Shown here: piece after piece, positions 8,154-16,816 of the stretch
Layout: each line of letters begins with the position of its first letter
Numbering within the stretch: position 1 is the first letter of the stretch
Origin: JAIQFF01 sp963725615
GTDB taxonomy: Bacteria > Acidobacteriota > Terriglobia > Terriglobales > Acidobacteriaceae
Assembly: GCA_963725615.1 (NCBI GenBank)
Contig: CAVRZO010000019.1
Span: forward strand, 62,001 to 126,000
Reading direction: 5' to 3'
Length of the DNA: 64,000 nt
The notes under the pieces: generated by a model
Told to the model about the DNA's origin: nothing
What the model saw: only the letters and a program-made list of their open reading frames with translations
Databases searched by the model: none
Position numbers and translations under genes: made by a program

Positions 8154-9932
8154 ATGTCGATCTGCATTCAGAGACCGCATGCCGCGTTGAAACACTTAGG
8201 GGTTTGCCTGCCTCCGTACAAGGTCGTTCCAGCCTTCGTCCTGGTTCTCATTGTCGCCTCCACTGTTGCGTCGGCGCAGCCCCAGAATACGGGGCCCTTC
8301 CCTCCTAGTCCAGTAGTCGAAAGCGGTGAGATCAGGACGCTACCCGCTACTTTGGCTGACAGAATTGCGCAGCGTGACCTGCAAGAGGGCGCTTCAACCG
8401 AGTCGAAGATTTCGGCAAAAGGCGACAGCTGCTTGTTGCCCCCGTTGAATCTGACGAGCAGTCCCGTGGTTGCGGCTGAGCAGTTGCAGATCGCGCCCAA
8501 AGCCAGGAGGGAATATCAGGAAGCTTGCTCGGCCCTGCACAAAAAGCAAACCGCCGTGGCGGAGAACCATCTCCGAAAGGCAGTCCATAAGTATCCGAAG
8601 TATTCTGCAGCGTGGGTTACCCTGGGGCAAGTGCTCGCCCTGCAGGAACGGATCGACGACGCCCGGAGCGCCTGTGTCCAGGGCTCAACTGTGGATCCCA
8701 TCTACGTGTCGGCGTACCTCTGTTTGGCCGACCTCGCCGTGCGCACGCGCGACTGGGGCGAGGCGCTGAAGTTCAGCGACCACGCGCTTGCGCTTGATCC
8801 GAGCAACAATGCCGTGGCTTATGAGTACAATGCCGCTGCCAACTTGAATCTCCACAACTTGGGTGAGGCGGAAAAGAGTGGATTGCGAGCTGTGGATATC
8901 GATAAAGAACATCGCGATCCTCGCGTGTATTTTGTGTTGGCCCAGATTTATGAAGCCAAAGGTGACTCCGCACACGAAACTGAACAGCTCCGGGAGTACC
9001 TGAAGTACGCTAATAGTCCCGACGACATTGCTTTGGTGAAACAATTTCTGTCAAGGCTGGAAAAACAAACTGCTCAGGCCGGGGCCGTCGACGATCTGCC
9101 TCGGGGCAGCGCAACGGGGTTGCCCTCTGGTTCATTGACGCGGCGGTGGGGTCCGGCGGACATTGACGACGCTGTTCCTCCGGTACTCAACGACGCCACC
9201 TGTCCTTTGCCACAGATCTTGAAACAGACCAGCAGCCGCACAGAAGACTTGATTGACAATCTGCAGCGCTTCAGTGCGAAAGAGCGAATTGAGCATATTG
9301 AGATTGATAAGAATGGAAAGAGGCGGAGTTCCACGGCTGAGGTGGTGGACTATGTGGCGCAGATCGAGCAGAAGTCCTCCGGCTACCCAAGAGTCGGAGA
9401 GTATCGATCTGGGGGTAGTGGGACCCGGCAGGCGTCGCTGACGGATTCTGGTACGGCAGCATTTGCGTTGATCTTTCACCCGACCCACCTGGGAAACTTC
9501 GATTTTCGCTGTGAGGGATTGACCCAGCTGCGAGGGTCGCCTGCCTGGCAAGTGCACTTCGAGGAGAGCGCGGACCCCAACAAGTCGTTTAGCGCGATCA
9601 TGGTTGACGGTTCCATCTACCTGCCGCGGTTCAAGGGCCGGGCATGGATCGCCAGCAATAGCTATGACGTCTTGCGAATAGAAACAGATCTGATAGCTCC
9701 TATTCCGCAGATCGATCTGCAACTGGAGCATATGGTCATCAGCTATGCCCCGGTGGAATTTCAGGAACACCACATTCAGCTGTGGTTGCCCGACAGTGCT
9801 TTTCTCTATATTGCTTACCGCGGGCACCGCTACGAACGAGTGCACAACTTTGGCCAGTTCCGGCTCTTCTCGGTTGATACCACTCAAGCCATCAAGGAGC
9901 CAATCGCCAGCAAGGATGGACCGTTGCAATGA
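8154..9932 (+). CDS. Exported TPR protein with C-terminal lipoprotein-sorting-like domain
   Basis: A 592-aa protein. An N-terminal hydrophobic segment (residues 25-42, ending VASAQ) is a signal peptide or anchor. Residues about 115-300 form four to five TPR units (for example AAWVTLGQVLALQERIDDA, ALKFSDHALALDPSN). The C-terminal 200 residues (about 370-580) contain LRGSPAWQVHF, KGRAWIASNSYDVLRIETD and IQLWLPDSAFLYIAYRG. These look like the beta-rich LolA/outer-membrane lipoprotein-sorting fold and resemble the middle of the M48 protein at 34344. It is probably periplasmic. Function is unknown. Confidence 0.72.
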   Translation: MSICIQRPHAALKHLGVCLPPYKVVPAFVLVLIVASTVASAQPQNTGPFPPSPVVESGEIRTLPATLADRIAQRDLQEGASTESKISAKGDSCLLPPLNLTSSPVVAAEQLQIAPKARREYQEACSALHKKQTAVAENHLRKAVHKYPKYSAAWVTLGQVLALQERIDDARSACVQGSTVDPIYVSAYLCLADLAVRTRDWGEALKFSDHALALDPSNNAVAYEYNAAANLNLHNLGEAEKSGLRAVDIDKEHRDPRVYFVLAQIYEAKGDSAHETEQLREYLKYANSPDDIALVKQFLSRLEKQTAQAGAVDDLPRGSATGLPSGSLTRRWGPADIDDAVPPVLNDATCPLPQILKQTSSRTEDLIDNLQRFSAKERIEHIEIDKNGKRRSSTAEVVDYVAQIEQKSSGYPRVGEYRSGGSGTRQASLTDSGTAAFALIFHPTHLGNFDFRCEGLTQLRGSPAWQVHFEESADPNKSFSAIMVDGSIYLPRFKGRAWIASNSYDVLRIETDLIAPIPQIDLQLEHMVISYAPVEFQEHHIQLWLPDSAFLYIAYRGHRYERVHNFGQFRLFSVDTTQAIKEPIASKDGPLQ

Positions 9933-10046
9933 CGCACGGGCCTCCGTAAGAGGAGTCGTATCACGACCCGCCGCGGCCTGAATTGCACCCAATTGCCCGC
10001 TTTGGCCGAAGAATGTCAAGAAAGGTTTAGAAAGAACGAAATGAAA

Positions 10047-10072
10047 AAGCCCCCTGAAAACTCAGGGGGCTT
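10047..10072 (-). terminator. Rho-independent terminator
   Basis: AAGCCCCCTGA/TCAGGGGGCTT stem with a 4-nt loop, followed on the - strand by a T run (the As at 10044-10048 on +). It ends the transcript of the gene at 10097-10696. Confidence 0.88.
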
Positions 10073-10096
10073 CTATCTCGGCCGTCTGCGGGGAAC

Positions 10097-10696
10097 CTAC
10101 TCCCGCAACTTGGCGGGCACTCCAGCCTTGCGCGCCTGTTCCTTCAAATCGTCCAGGGCTTTCTTGGCGTCATCCACTGCCTTCTGTTTCTGGGCAATCT
10201 GCTGTTTGTAATGCGCGTCTTCCTTGTCCCATGTAGCCGAGCCGCGGAGGCGGTTGCCAGCGTCCGCATAGAAAGCGGCGGCGCGCAGGCGATACTCGCG
10301 CTGGGTCACATCCAATTCGCGTGAGAGCAGGTCAACCTTGCCCTGCTGATCGCTAATTTTCTGCTTCCACGCCTCGTTCGTGTCGGTCTTCTTGGTCGCA
10401 TCCTGCGACGCCGGAGCGGGAGCCGTAGCGCCATCTTCCGCCTTGGCGGCATTTGTGTCAGGCGCCGGGTTGGCGTCTTCGGGGCCGGCCGAGTCCGTGG
10501 CGTTCCCCACGACGCTGATGTTGTCGGAAGTGGGCAAGTTGTCGTTGTCATACTTCTTGGCCGACGCCGGAGCCTTGTCCTCTTTGCGGATGGAACGGGC
10601 GTAGTCGCCCAGAGGCTCGGATTGCGCGCCGGACACCCCGACCAGCATGCCCGTCAGAACGATTTCGGCCAGAAAAACATATGCGATGCGTTTCAT
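10097..10696 (-). CDS. Exported coiled-coil protein of unknown function
   Basis: A 199-aa protein with a signal peptide (MKRIAYVFLAEIVLTGMLVGVSGAQ), an Ala/Pro/Asp-rich linker (residues 55-105) and a C-terminal coiled coil (residues 110-195: ISDQQGKVDLLSRELDVTQ, AQKQKAVDDAKKALDDLKEQ). This is probably a periplasmic structural or adaptor protein. The open frame extends to 10816, but the ATG at 10696 (or the ATG at 10708) starts the signal peptide. It lies 67 nt downstream of the PAS gene and may be the last gene of the pilD transcript. A strong terminator follows. Confidence 0.75.
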   Translation of the reverse strand: MKRIAYVFLAEIVLTGMLVGVSGAQSEPLGDYARSIRKEDKAPASAKKYDNDNLPTSDNISVVGNATDSAGPEDANPAPDTNAAKAEDGATAPAPASQDATKKTDTNEAWKQKISDQQGKVDLLSRELDVTQREYRLRAAAFYADAGNRLRGSATWDKEDAHYKQQIAQKQKAVDDAKKALDDLKEQARKAGVPAKLRE

Positions 10697-10763
10697 AAGA
10701 TGCTCCATTTCTTTCCGTCCTGCCGCCTCCAGCCAACCGAGGACAGTCATCGACGTGGTGAAC

Positions 10764-11627
10764 TCAAACTTTCGAACCGGCGCTCGCAGCCCTTGCGCCT
10801 GCGAGAAAGCCGCCAATCGTACGATCCAGGTGTGCCGCTTCCGCCGCGATATCGGACGCCAACTGCCGCGCCAGCTCCGGGTCCCGGCTGGCTGCGAGCT
10901 GCTGCGCGTATCCCGCGATGGTGGTCAGCGAATTGCGCAGCCCCAGCGCCATCTCGCCGGACATTTCGCCGCGTAACTCCTGCTGGCGGCGAATTTCAGT
11001 CACTTCAGTGCGATCATTTATTAGACAGGCCGCGCCCAGCACTTCACTGTCGGGCGCATGCACCGAACTCACCGTAATATCCAAAGTGCGTTCTTCACCT
11101 GACGGTGTGCGATAGCGCGCTTCCAGCCGCTGGAACCTGGTCTTCTCGCGCAAGCTGACATTCACCGCCTCGGCCAGATTCGCAAAGGACCCGTCGGACG
11201 CGGAAATCAGCCTGGCTTCGCGGAATATCTCGCCTGCACTCATCCCGGCGGGCGAAGCGAATCCAAGAATCTGTTTCGCCGACGCATTGGCCTGCCGCAC
11301 CAGCCCGTTAGGAGTGAAGAAGAGCACGCCCGATGAAAGATTTGAGAGGACGGCCGCGCTGATGTTCTCTGAAGTCTTGGCGCGCCGTCGCTCCAGCAAT
11401 TGCAAACTTTGCAGTTCATGCTTCTGCTGCTTCAGTTGCTGGATGACGGCGTGATAAGTGTGCAGCGGAAAACTCTCGGACACAGGCGGCGCGTCAGGAA
11501 ACTGGCCCTCCTCGCTGATGCTGCGGCGCATACGCCGCATCAAAAGCAGGCCTACGATGAAAGCAAAAGCCGCGGTCACGAACACCAGCACCATGCGCAG
11601 CACAATGGGATTGGTCGCCAGTCTCAC
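10764..11627 (-). CDS. Membrane-anchored PAS protein with histidine-kinase-like dimerisation region but no ATPase domain
   Basis: A 287-aa protein: one TM helix (about residues 8-27), a coiled coil (60-85), a PAS domain (about 95-205, with VLFFTPNGLVRQANASAKQILGF and the PAC-like ERTLDITVSSVHAP), then a helical region (215-275) with GEMALGLRNSLTTIAGYAQQL. The last part resembles the HisKA dimerisation helix of NtrB-type kinases, but Asn replaces the usual His-Glu pair, and the protein ends before any HATPase domain. It therefore cannot be a kinase on its own. Its start overlaps the pilD stop by four bases (ATGA), so the two are co-translated. Confidence 0.72.
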   Translation of the reverse strand: MRLATNPIVLRMVLVFVTAAFAFIVGLLLMRRMRRSISEEGQFPDAPPVSESFPLHTYHAVIQQLKQQKHELQSLQLLERRRAKTSENISAAVLSNLSSGVLFFTPNGLVRQANASAKQILGFASPAGMSAGEIFREARLISASDGSFANLAEAVNVSLREKTRFQRLEARYRTPSGEERTLDITVSSVHAPDSEVLGAACLINDRTEVTEIRRQQELRGEMSGEMALGLRNSLTTIAGYAQQLAASRDPELARQLASDIAAEAAHLDRTIGGFLAGARAASAGSKV

Positions 11628-12547
11628 AGCAACCCCCAGTACCAGCGCAGGAAACTGTTGCCGTAGAACAGCGCGACCATGGCCATGCCGCCGAGAAAAA
11701 CCCCAAACGGCATTTGATGGCGGCGCAGCGCGATCGCGGCCGATCCCCAGGCCCGCCGCCGCGCCTCGGCAGCGGATTCATGATTGCGTTTCATACGGCG
11801 CCGCGTGCGCTTGATCCAAACCGCCAACACGGTGGACACGCCAAACAGGGATCCGGCAATCGAGGCGGAGAATAGTGTGAAGATGGTCAATTTGGCGCCG
11901 AGAAATGCGCCGACCATCGCCATCAGCTTTACATCGCCGAAGCCCATGCCTTCAACGCCTCGGGCCCTCAAGTAGATGGCGCCCGCGCCATAGATGAAAG
12001 ATGCCCCAACAATTGCGCCCAGCACCGCGTCAATCAGCGACAACAGATGCCAGGAAACCTCAGAGCTTACGGGCAGCGACACCAGGCCTGGCAAAAGCTG
12101 CGACGCCAGATCATTGACCGGAACCACGAGACTGAAAGCCAGCCCCAGCGCCAGCCCGGGTAGGGTCATCTTGTCCGGCAACAGCTGCGTCTCCGCGTCC
12201 GTGAAAATCAGCCCCAGCAACAGGAATCCAAAGGCACAATATTTAAGTGTCGCCAGGCTGGCGCCAAAATGCGCGTAGGTGGCGAGGAAAATCGCCCCGG
12301 TCAGGAGTTCCACGATCAGGTAGCGCGGTGAAATAGAAGTCCTGCAATTGCGGCATCGTCCGCGCAGGAAGAGCCAGCTCAAGACTGGAATGTTGTCGTA
12401 AGCTGCAATCGGGCGCTCGCAGCCGGGACAGGCCGACCGCGGCCGTACCACGGATAAGTCCCGCGGCAGGCGGTAGATACACACATTCAGGAAGCTGCCA
12501 AAAGCCAGCCCCAGAACGAAGATCGCCGATGCCAGAACAGGGTCCAC
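11624..12547 (-). CDS. pilD: Type IV prepilin peptidase / N-methyltransferase
   Basis: A 307-aa A24-family aspartic peptidase of the inner membrane that cleaves and N-methylates type IV pilins and type II secretion pseudopilins. The N-terminal domain has FGSFLNVCIYRLP and two CxxC pairs (CPGC and CRNC) that bind zinc. The catalytic Asp residues are in DAETQLLPD and GFGDVKLM. About eight TM helices are visible. It is a full-length bifunctional form, with an additional basic segment (about residues 250-275) before the last TM helix. It is first in a transcript with the PAS protein. The pilins are not in this window. Confidence 0.93.
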   Translation of the reverse strand: MDPVLASAIFVLGLAFGSFLNVCIYRLPRDLSVVRPRSACPGCERPIAAYDNIPVLSWLFLRGRCRNCRTSISPRYLIVELLTGAIFLATYAHFGASLATLKYCAFGFLLLGLIFTDAETQLLPDKMTLPGLALGLAFSLVVPVNDLASQLLPGLVSLPVSSEVSWHLLSLIDAVLGAIVGASFIYGAGAIYLRARGVEGMGFGDVKLMAMVGAFLGAKLTIFTLFSASIAGSLFGVSTVLAVWIKRTRRRMKRNHESAAEARRRAWGSAAIALRRHQMPFGVFLGGMAMVALFYGNSFLRWYWGLL

Positions 12548-12658
12548 CCTTATCCTTTGTGGAAAATACTTCGATTTAACCCGATTATACGGTGATTCTA
12601 AAGGGCAGCCTGAGTACGAAGGTCACTGGCCGTGCGGACCAATGTCTGTGTGGTCTGT

Positions 12659-12741
12659 GTGGTCGCGGGCGACTCGCCCGCGGCTTTTGACTTTGAGTTC
12701 AAGCCCTCGCGGGCGAGTCGCCCGCGACCACACGAATCCCA
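12659..12741. repeat. Large inverted repeat made of two palindromes
   Basis: The 24-nt arms at 12659-12682 and 12718-12741 are perfect reverse complements. Each arm contains the 19-bp palindrome also found at 1381, so the element can fold as one long hairpin or as two. It lies just upstream of the DegT gene, between divergent transcripts. Confidence 0.85.
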
Positions 12742-12785
12742 ACGGAGCTTGCGATATAGTTACTAAGCTCGAAGGCTCCGCCCCC

Positions 12786-13907
12786 ATGCTCTTCCCCTTT
12801 CTCGACCTGAAGGCCGAATACGCCACGATGAAGGACGACATCCGGGCCGCAGTGGATCGAGTCTTCGAGAGCCAGCAATTCATCATGGGTCCGGAGGTAA
12901 AGCAACTGGAGGCTGCTATCGCGGCCTTCATTGGCTCCGGTTTCGCGATCGGCTGCGCCTCCGGGTCGGATGCGCTTTTGCTGGTGCTGATGGCGCTGGG
13001 AGTGGACTCGGGCGATGAGATTATCACCCCACCCTTTACCTTCGTAGCCACCGCGGGCAGCATCTCCCGGCTAAAGGCCAAGCCGGTTTTCGTGGATATC
13101 GACCGCGAAACCTACAACCTGGATGTGACGCGCCTCGAAGCCGCCATCACCAGCCGGACCAGGGCGATTATGCCGGTGCATCTCTTCGGGCTTCCGGCAG
13201 AGATGGAGAAAATCAACGAGATTGCGCGCGCCCATCGTGTGCCGGTGATCGAGGACGCAGCCCAATCCATCGGCGCTCGCTACCATGACCAGTATGTCGG
13301 CAGCATCGGAGCGTGTGGCTGCTTCAGTTTTTTCCCGTCAAAGAATCTGGGCGGGGCGGGCGATGGGGGAATGATTACCACCAGCGACTCCGAGCTGGCC
13401 GAACGCATCTCCGTGCTGCGCGATCATGGCAGCCGCAGGAAATACCACTACGATCTCCTGGGGATGAACAGCCGTCTCGACAGCCTGCAAGCCGCCATCC
13501 TGCTGGTCAAGTTCAAGCATCTCGAGGCGCTGAGCCAGGCGCGCCGCCGCAACGCCGATCGCTATCGTCAGCTGTTCAGGCAGGCCGGTCTGGACAAGCT
13601 GATTGCCTTGCCGGTCGAGCCCAAGGGATTGCACCACGTCTACAACCAGTTCGTGATTCGCGTCCCGGAGCGGGACCAGTTGCGGGAACACCTGCGCAAT
13701 TGCGGGATCCCCACGGAGATCTACTATCCTTCACCGCTTCATCTGCAGCCGGCCTTCTCCGATCTGGGCTATCGCGCAGGCGATTTTCCGCAATCGGAGG
13801 AAGCCAGTCAACATGTGCTGGCCCTGCCCGTGTTCCCGCAGATGACGGAAGAACACCAGAAGATGGTGGTAGACGGGACGGCCCAGTTCTTTGCAAAGAG
13901 ATCCTGA
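12786..13907 (+). CDS. DegT/DnrJ/EryC1 PLP-dependent sugar aminotransferase
   Basis: A 373-aa aminotransferase acting on nucleotide-linked keto sugars to give amino sugars for surface glycans. The N-terminal FLDLKAEY, the PLP-phosphate loop CASGSDALLL, VIEDAAQSIGARY and the Schiff-base Lys in FFPSKNLGGAGDGG are all present. The C-terminal substrate region (YNQFVIRVPERDQL, PTEIYYPSPLHLQPAF) is intact. The ATG at 12786 matches the family N-terminus; the frame is open further upstream only because the palindromic repeat has no stops. It has no operon partner, so the pathway cannot be inferred from neighbours. Confidence 0.92.
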   Translation: MLFPFLDLKAEYATMKDDIRAAVDRVFESQQFIMGPEVKQLEAAIAAFIGSGFAIGCASGSDALLLVLMALGVDSGDEIITPPFTFVATAGSISRLKAKPVFVDIDRETYNLDVTRLEAAITSRTRAIMPVHLFGLPAEMEKINEIARAHRVPVIEDAAQSIGARYHDQYVGSIGACGCFSFFPSKNLGGAGDGGMITTSDSELAERISVLRDHGSRRKYHYDLLGMNSRLDSLQAAILLVKFKHLEALSQARRRNADRYRQLFRQAGLDKLIALPVEPKGLHHVYNQFVIRVPERDQLREHLRNCGIPTEIYYPSPLHLQPAFSDLGYRAGDFPQSEEASQHVLALPVFPQMTEEHQKMVVDGTAQFFAKRS

Positions 13908-13936
13908 CCCGCGCCTTTCCACCACTGCACACGCAG

Positions 13937-14044
13937 GGGCGGGTGCCCCACCCGCCCGGCGGAGCGAAGCTCCGCAGCTTAATGGATTCAAAACCTCGGC
14001 GAGCTGCGCTCGCTCGCCCGGACGAGGGCGTCCGGGCCTACGTG
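13937..14044. repeat. Cluster of three REP-like palindromes
   Basis: GGGCGGGTG/CACCCGCCC (13937-13957), GCGGAGC-GAA-GCTCCGC (13959-13975) and CCCGGAC/GTCCGGG (14016-14035) followed by CCTACGTGG. They lie between convergent genes and have the same architecture as the element inside uvrC. Confidence 0.75.
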
Positions 14045-14076
14045 GTTCGTTGGGCGATTCCGGGGGAAGCCAAGTA

Positions 14077-14994
14077 TTACTTCGTGTACTTGAAGCTGCT
14101 GACGTAAATGTACCGCGTCGGTCCAATCGTGGCCGTGCCTCCCCAGGATGAGCTGTTCGTGCCCCAGATATTGAACAGGAAGTAAGCCGGAGCACTCGGA
14201 ATAGCCTGAGTATGGTGCACCACCAGTTGGCCGTCCACGTACCAGTCGATGAAGGTGGGTTGCCAGACAATCTTGAAATCGTGGCTGTTGGTCTGGTCGA
14301 ATCCGAACACCTGGGTGTCCTGGAAGTTGGACAATCCGTGCCAGTTCGTACAGTCCACGGCGTCGGCCTTGTTGCCTACCTGCTCCATATCGATTTCGGT
14401 TTCGGAGTTTGTGGCATACAGAAAGCCCCCGGCATCCGACCCTGAAAGAGCTTCCGAAACCCTGGACGTGAACTCAAAGGTGCCGTAGGTAAAGGTCTGC
14501 TTGCTGATGACCTCCGACCCGACGGACTTGATCCCGCTGCCGTTCTTCGTTTGGGTGAGCGCCAGAGCAAGTTCAGATCCGACCGTGACGTTGTTGGGAT
14601 CAAACGTGCCCACATTGCCGTTTATGTTTCCCACCGGAGGAGCCGTACCGCCGTCCGTTCCCCAGTTGTAACCAGAGAATGTAAACGAACTCGGACCGAC
14701 CACTCCAGACGGTGTGCCGGAGGAGCCGCTGCTTCCGCTACCAGACGACCCGCTTCCGGAAGATCCGCTGCTGCCGGATGATCCACTGCTGGAAGAGCCA
14801 CTGCCAGATGACCCGCTGCTGGAGGTCCCGCTACCCGACGATCCGCTGCTGGAACTGCTGCCGCCGGACGATCCACTACTCGAACCCGTGCCACTGGACG
14901 ATCCACTGTTGTGGGGAGGGGTAACAGGAATCGTTCCTCCTCCGCAGCCGACAAGGAAAAGGCCAATCAGCAGCAAAACACTAATCCTCAGCAT
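14077..14994 (-). CDS. GH16-type glycoside hydrolase lipoprotein
   Basis: A 305-aa lipoprotein: signal peptide with lipobox LVGCGG (Cys about 17), a long Ser/Gly repeat linker (about residues 30-92) and a concanavalin-like GH16 domain (100-303). The GH16 active site E-x-D-x-E is visible as EIDMEQ (about residue 197), preceded by the GTFEF strand and followed by HDFKIVWQPTFIDWYVDGQLV, all family hallmarks. It should cleave beta-1,3/1,4-glucans or related polymers at the cell surface. The linker gives a high-GC repetitive stretch whose opposite strand is also open but is not a gene. A plausible RBS (AAAGGA) precedes the ATG. Confidence 0.87.
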   Translation of the reverse strand: MLRISVLLLIGLFLVGCGGGTIPVTPPHNSGSSSGTGSSSGSSGGSSSSSGSSGSGTSSSGSSGSGSSSSGSSGSSGSSGSGSSGSGSSGSSGTPSGVVGPSSFTFSGYNWGTDGGTAPPVGNINGNVGTFDPNNVTVGSELALALTQTKNGSGIKSVGSEVISKQTFTYGTFEFTSRVSEALSGSDAGGFLYATNSETEIDMEQVGNKADAVDCTNWHGLSNFQDTQVFGFDQTNSHDFKIVWQPTFIDWYVDGQLVVHHTQAIPSAPAYFLFNIWGTNSSSWGGTATIGPTRYIYVSSFKYTK

Positions 14995-15447
14995 GAAATT
15001 CCTTTAAAAACCGGGGATAGGGATTGACGGATTAATCCCTGTTGGCCAGAGAAACTGCAGGGGCCCCAAGAAACATCAAATCTCAGATTGCTGAACTCTG
15101 AAGATCGCTCCCGGTGTCCCGTTCTATCCCCACGAAGCGCCTTCCCAAACAGGGAGGTGCTCATGTGTTACTCCAAGTTTAAAAAGTAACACCATGCCGT
15201 TATTACCCCTCGTTACGGAAGGGCATGACGAAGTGTTGAACTGCGGGATTACGCGACGGCGATAGCTTCCCGAGTATGTACTGCGAACTCGGAACTAAAG
15301 TTAAAGATATAGGCGAAGAAATAGCGCGCATAGTATAGCCAAAATTAAAGCTTACTGTTTCAACGGTTGAACGCTATTTTTTCGCGGATGCAATTAGCAA
15401 ATCGTGGTGGGTAAGGGGAACTGTCGGAGGCTCGAGCCAGGCTCGAA
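14995..15447. other. 453-bp intergenic region, AT-richer than surroundings
   Basis: No gene is visible. It holds the upstream region of the GH16 gene, including a perfect 8-bp inverted repeat GTGTTACT/AGTAACAC (15165-15192, 12-nt spacer) that looks like an operator. The 15300-15400 stretch is AT-rich and may be a promoter or the 3' region of the GT2 transcript. Confidence 0.5.
15165..15192. promoter_or_regulatory. Inverted repeat, possible operator
   Basis: GTGTTACT and AGTAACAC arms separated by 12 nt, about 175 nt upstream of the GH16 start. The AGTAAC half-site resembles the AGGTAAC sites at 31184 and 38149. Confidence 0.4.
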
Positions 15448-16224
15448 CTAGTCCCCAGCGCGAGAATCCGGTTCATCCCGGCGCGCCACCAGGGCAGGAG
15501 GTTCCGAGGCGACCGACTGCGCCAGGCGAACGGGCCGTTCCTTGATGGAGTATTTCAGCAGGCACCAGAGACACCGGACGCCGTCCTTCCATCCGATCTT
15601 CTTTCCTTCTTCATAGGTTCGGCCCCAGTATCCGATGCCGACTTCGTAGATCCGCAGCCGCCGTTTGGCAATCTTGACCGTGATCTCGGGCTCAAAACCA
15701 AAGCGGTTCTCTTCGATGGGAATGGCCTGAATGATCTCCCGCCGGAAAACTTTGTAGCAGGTTTCCATGTCGGTCAGGTTGATGTTGGTGAGGCAGTTGG
15801 AGAGCAAGGTAAGAGCCCAGTTGCCGACCGAATGCCAGAAGTAAAGCACCCGATGCGGCCGGCTGCCCAGAAAGCGCGAGCCATAAACCACGTCGGCTTT
15901 GCCCTCGATCAGCGGTTCGAGCAGGTTGGTGTAGTCCTCGGGGTCGTACTCCAGGTCGGCATCCTGGATGAGGACAAAGTCTCCCGTGGCCTCCTGGATA
16001 CCGCGTCGAAGGGCCGCCCCCTTTCCCATGTTTTTCGGTTGGAGCAGCACCCGCAGATTAGAGTGCCGGCTCTGCAGCTCCGCCAGAATCTCTCTGGACC
16101 CGTCGCGCGAACCATCGTCCACGCAAATCAATTCCACCTCTTGCGGGACCGCCAGCACACGATCCACAACCGCACGCAGAGTGTTGCGCTCGTTGTAGAC
16201 CGGCATGATCACGGACACTTTCAT
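15448..16224 (-). CDS. Family 2 glycosyltransferase (dolichyl-phosphate-mannose-synthase-like)
   Basis: A 258-aa soluble GT2 enzyme. The N-terminal SVIMPVYNERNTLRAVV, ICVDDGSRDGS, KGAALRRGI and metal-binding DADLEYDP motifs match the DPM1/GtrB-type branch, which moves a sugar from UDP or GDP to a polyprenyl phosphate. DMETCYKVFRREI and RFGFEPEITVKIAK follow, as in that family. No TM helices are seen at the C-terminus, unlike GtrB. It stands alone, so the acceptor pathway is unknown. Lipid-linked sugar donation for glycan or protein glycosylation is likely. Confidence 0.88.
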   Translation of the reverse strand: MKVSVIMPVYNERNTLRAVVDRVLAVPQEVELICVDDGSRDGSREILAELQSRHSNLRVLLQPKNMGKGAALRRGIQEATGDFVLIQDADLEYDPEDYTNLLEPLIEGKADVVYGSRFLGSRPHRVLYFWHSVGNWALTLLSNCLTNINLTDMETCYKVFRREIIQAIPIEENRFGFEPEITVKIAKRRLRIYEVGIGYWGRTYEEGKKIGWKDGVRCLWCLLKYSIKERPVRLAQSVASEPPALVARRDEPDSRAGD

Positions 16225-16479
16225 GGATAGAACACCTTAGCTGGTTTCTCCGGGACTTCGTCCGCTCCGGCGGGCGATCCAGGAGCGCGGAAGCAGCTCA
16301 GAAACTCCGTTTTGGGCGCGGATAACCTCAAGGTCAATATAATACGCGCAAAATCCGATCAGACAGGAGCAAGACGGATGTGCTCCGCGCCTCGCAACGG
16401 GCAAAACAGCTCAAACCGTTCAAGATTGCACAGTATTCTGTCCACTTGCCGCGCATGATGATGGTTAGAGGTTATTAGC

Positions 16480-16635
16480 ATGGAAAAGAAGCAGGAGTAT
16501 CGCGAGTCTCACGAAGACCGCGAATCTCAAAAACTTGTGGATCGCATCGAGAAAAAGCAGGCATCCGAAGAGGCCGCCAGAGCAGAGGAGACCAAGAGAA
16601 CGCTCGACGATTACGCCAGAAAAGTAGGCAGTTAG
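16480..16635 (+). CDS. Small highly charged helical protein (51 aa)
   Basis: An open frame of 51 codons from ATG 16480 to TAG 16635. It starts MEKKQEYRESHEDR and is dominated by Lys, Glu, Arg and Gln in a continuous amphipathic helix. AGAGG lies 9 nt upstream of the ATG and a TATAAT-like box lies at 16338-16343. There is no Cys, no hydrophobic core and no family I recognise. Composition and a good RBS favour a real gene, but without comparison it stays a prediction. The opposite strand is also open (63 aa, hydrophobic); that is the usual complement of a charged helix. Confidence 0.45.
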   Translation: MEKKQEYRESHEDRESQKLVDRIEKKQASEEAARAEETKRTLDDYARKVGS

Positions 16636-16816
16636 GCTGCTTTTGGGCCACCACACGGGGCCAAGCGCAACGGGGCAGTTAGTAGGAGAATCGTGTTGTT
16701 AACGCCAATTTTCTGGCATCCCGCTTGGTAAGGAAGGAGATAGAGGTCACCGGATGCCGTTTGGTCAGCAGGGCATCTCGCGGTCACTTCGGCGGCCAAA
16801 TGGAAGCCGGGGGCGG

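Noticed and set aside
9132..10019. 295-codon - strand frame over the TPR gene
   Set aside because: The + strand gene has a signal peptide and TPRs; the - strand frame has no recognisable feature and crosses the intergenic region.
14722..14920. Possible CRISPR or minisatellite
   Set aside because: Repetition is imperfect Ser/Gly codon repetition inside a reading frame, without constant spacers.
14714..15007. Acidic, Pro/Leu/Asp repeat frame opposite the GH16 linker
   Set aside because: It is the complement of the Ser/Gly codon repeat and has no independent coding features.
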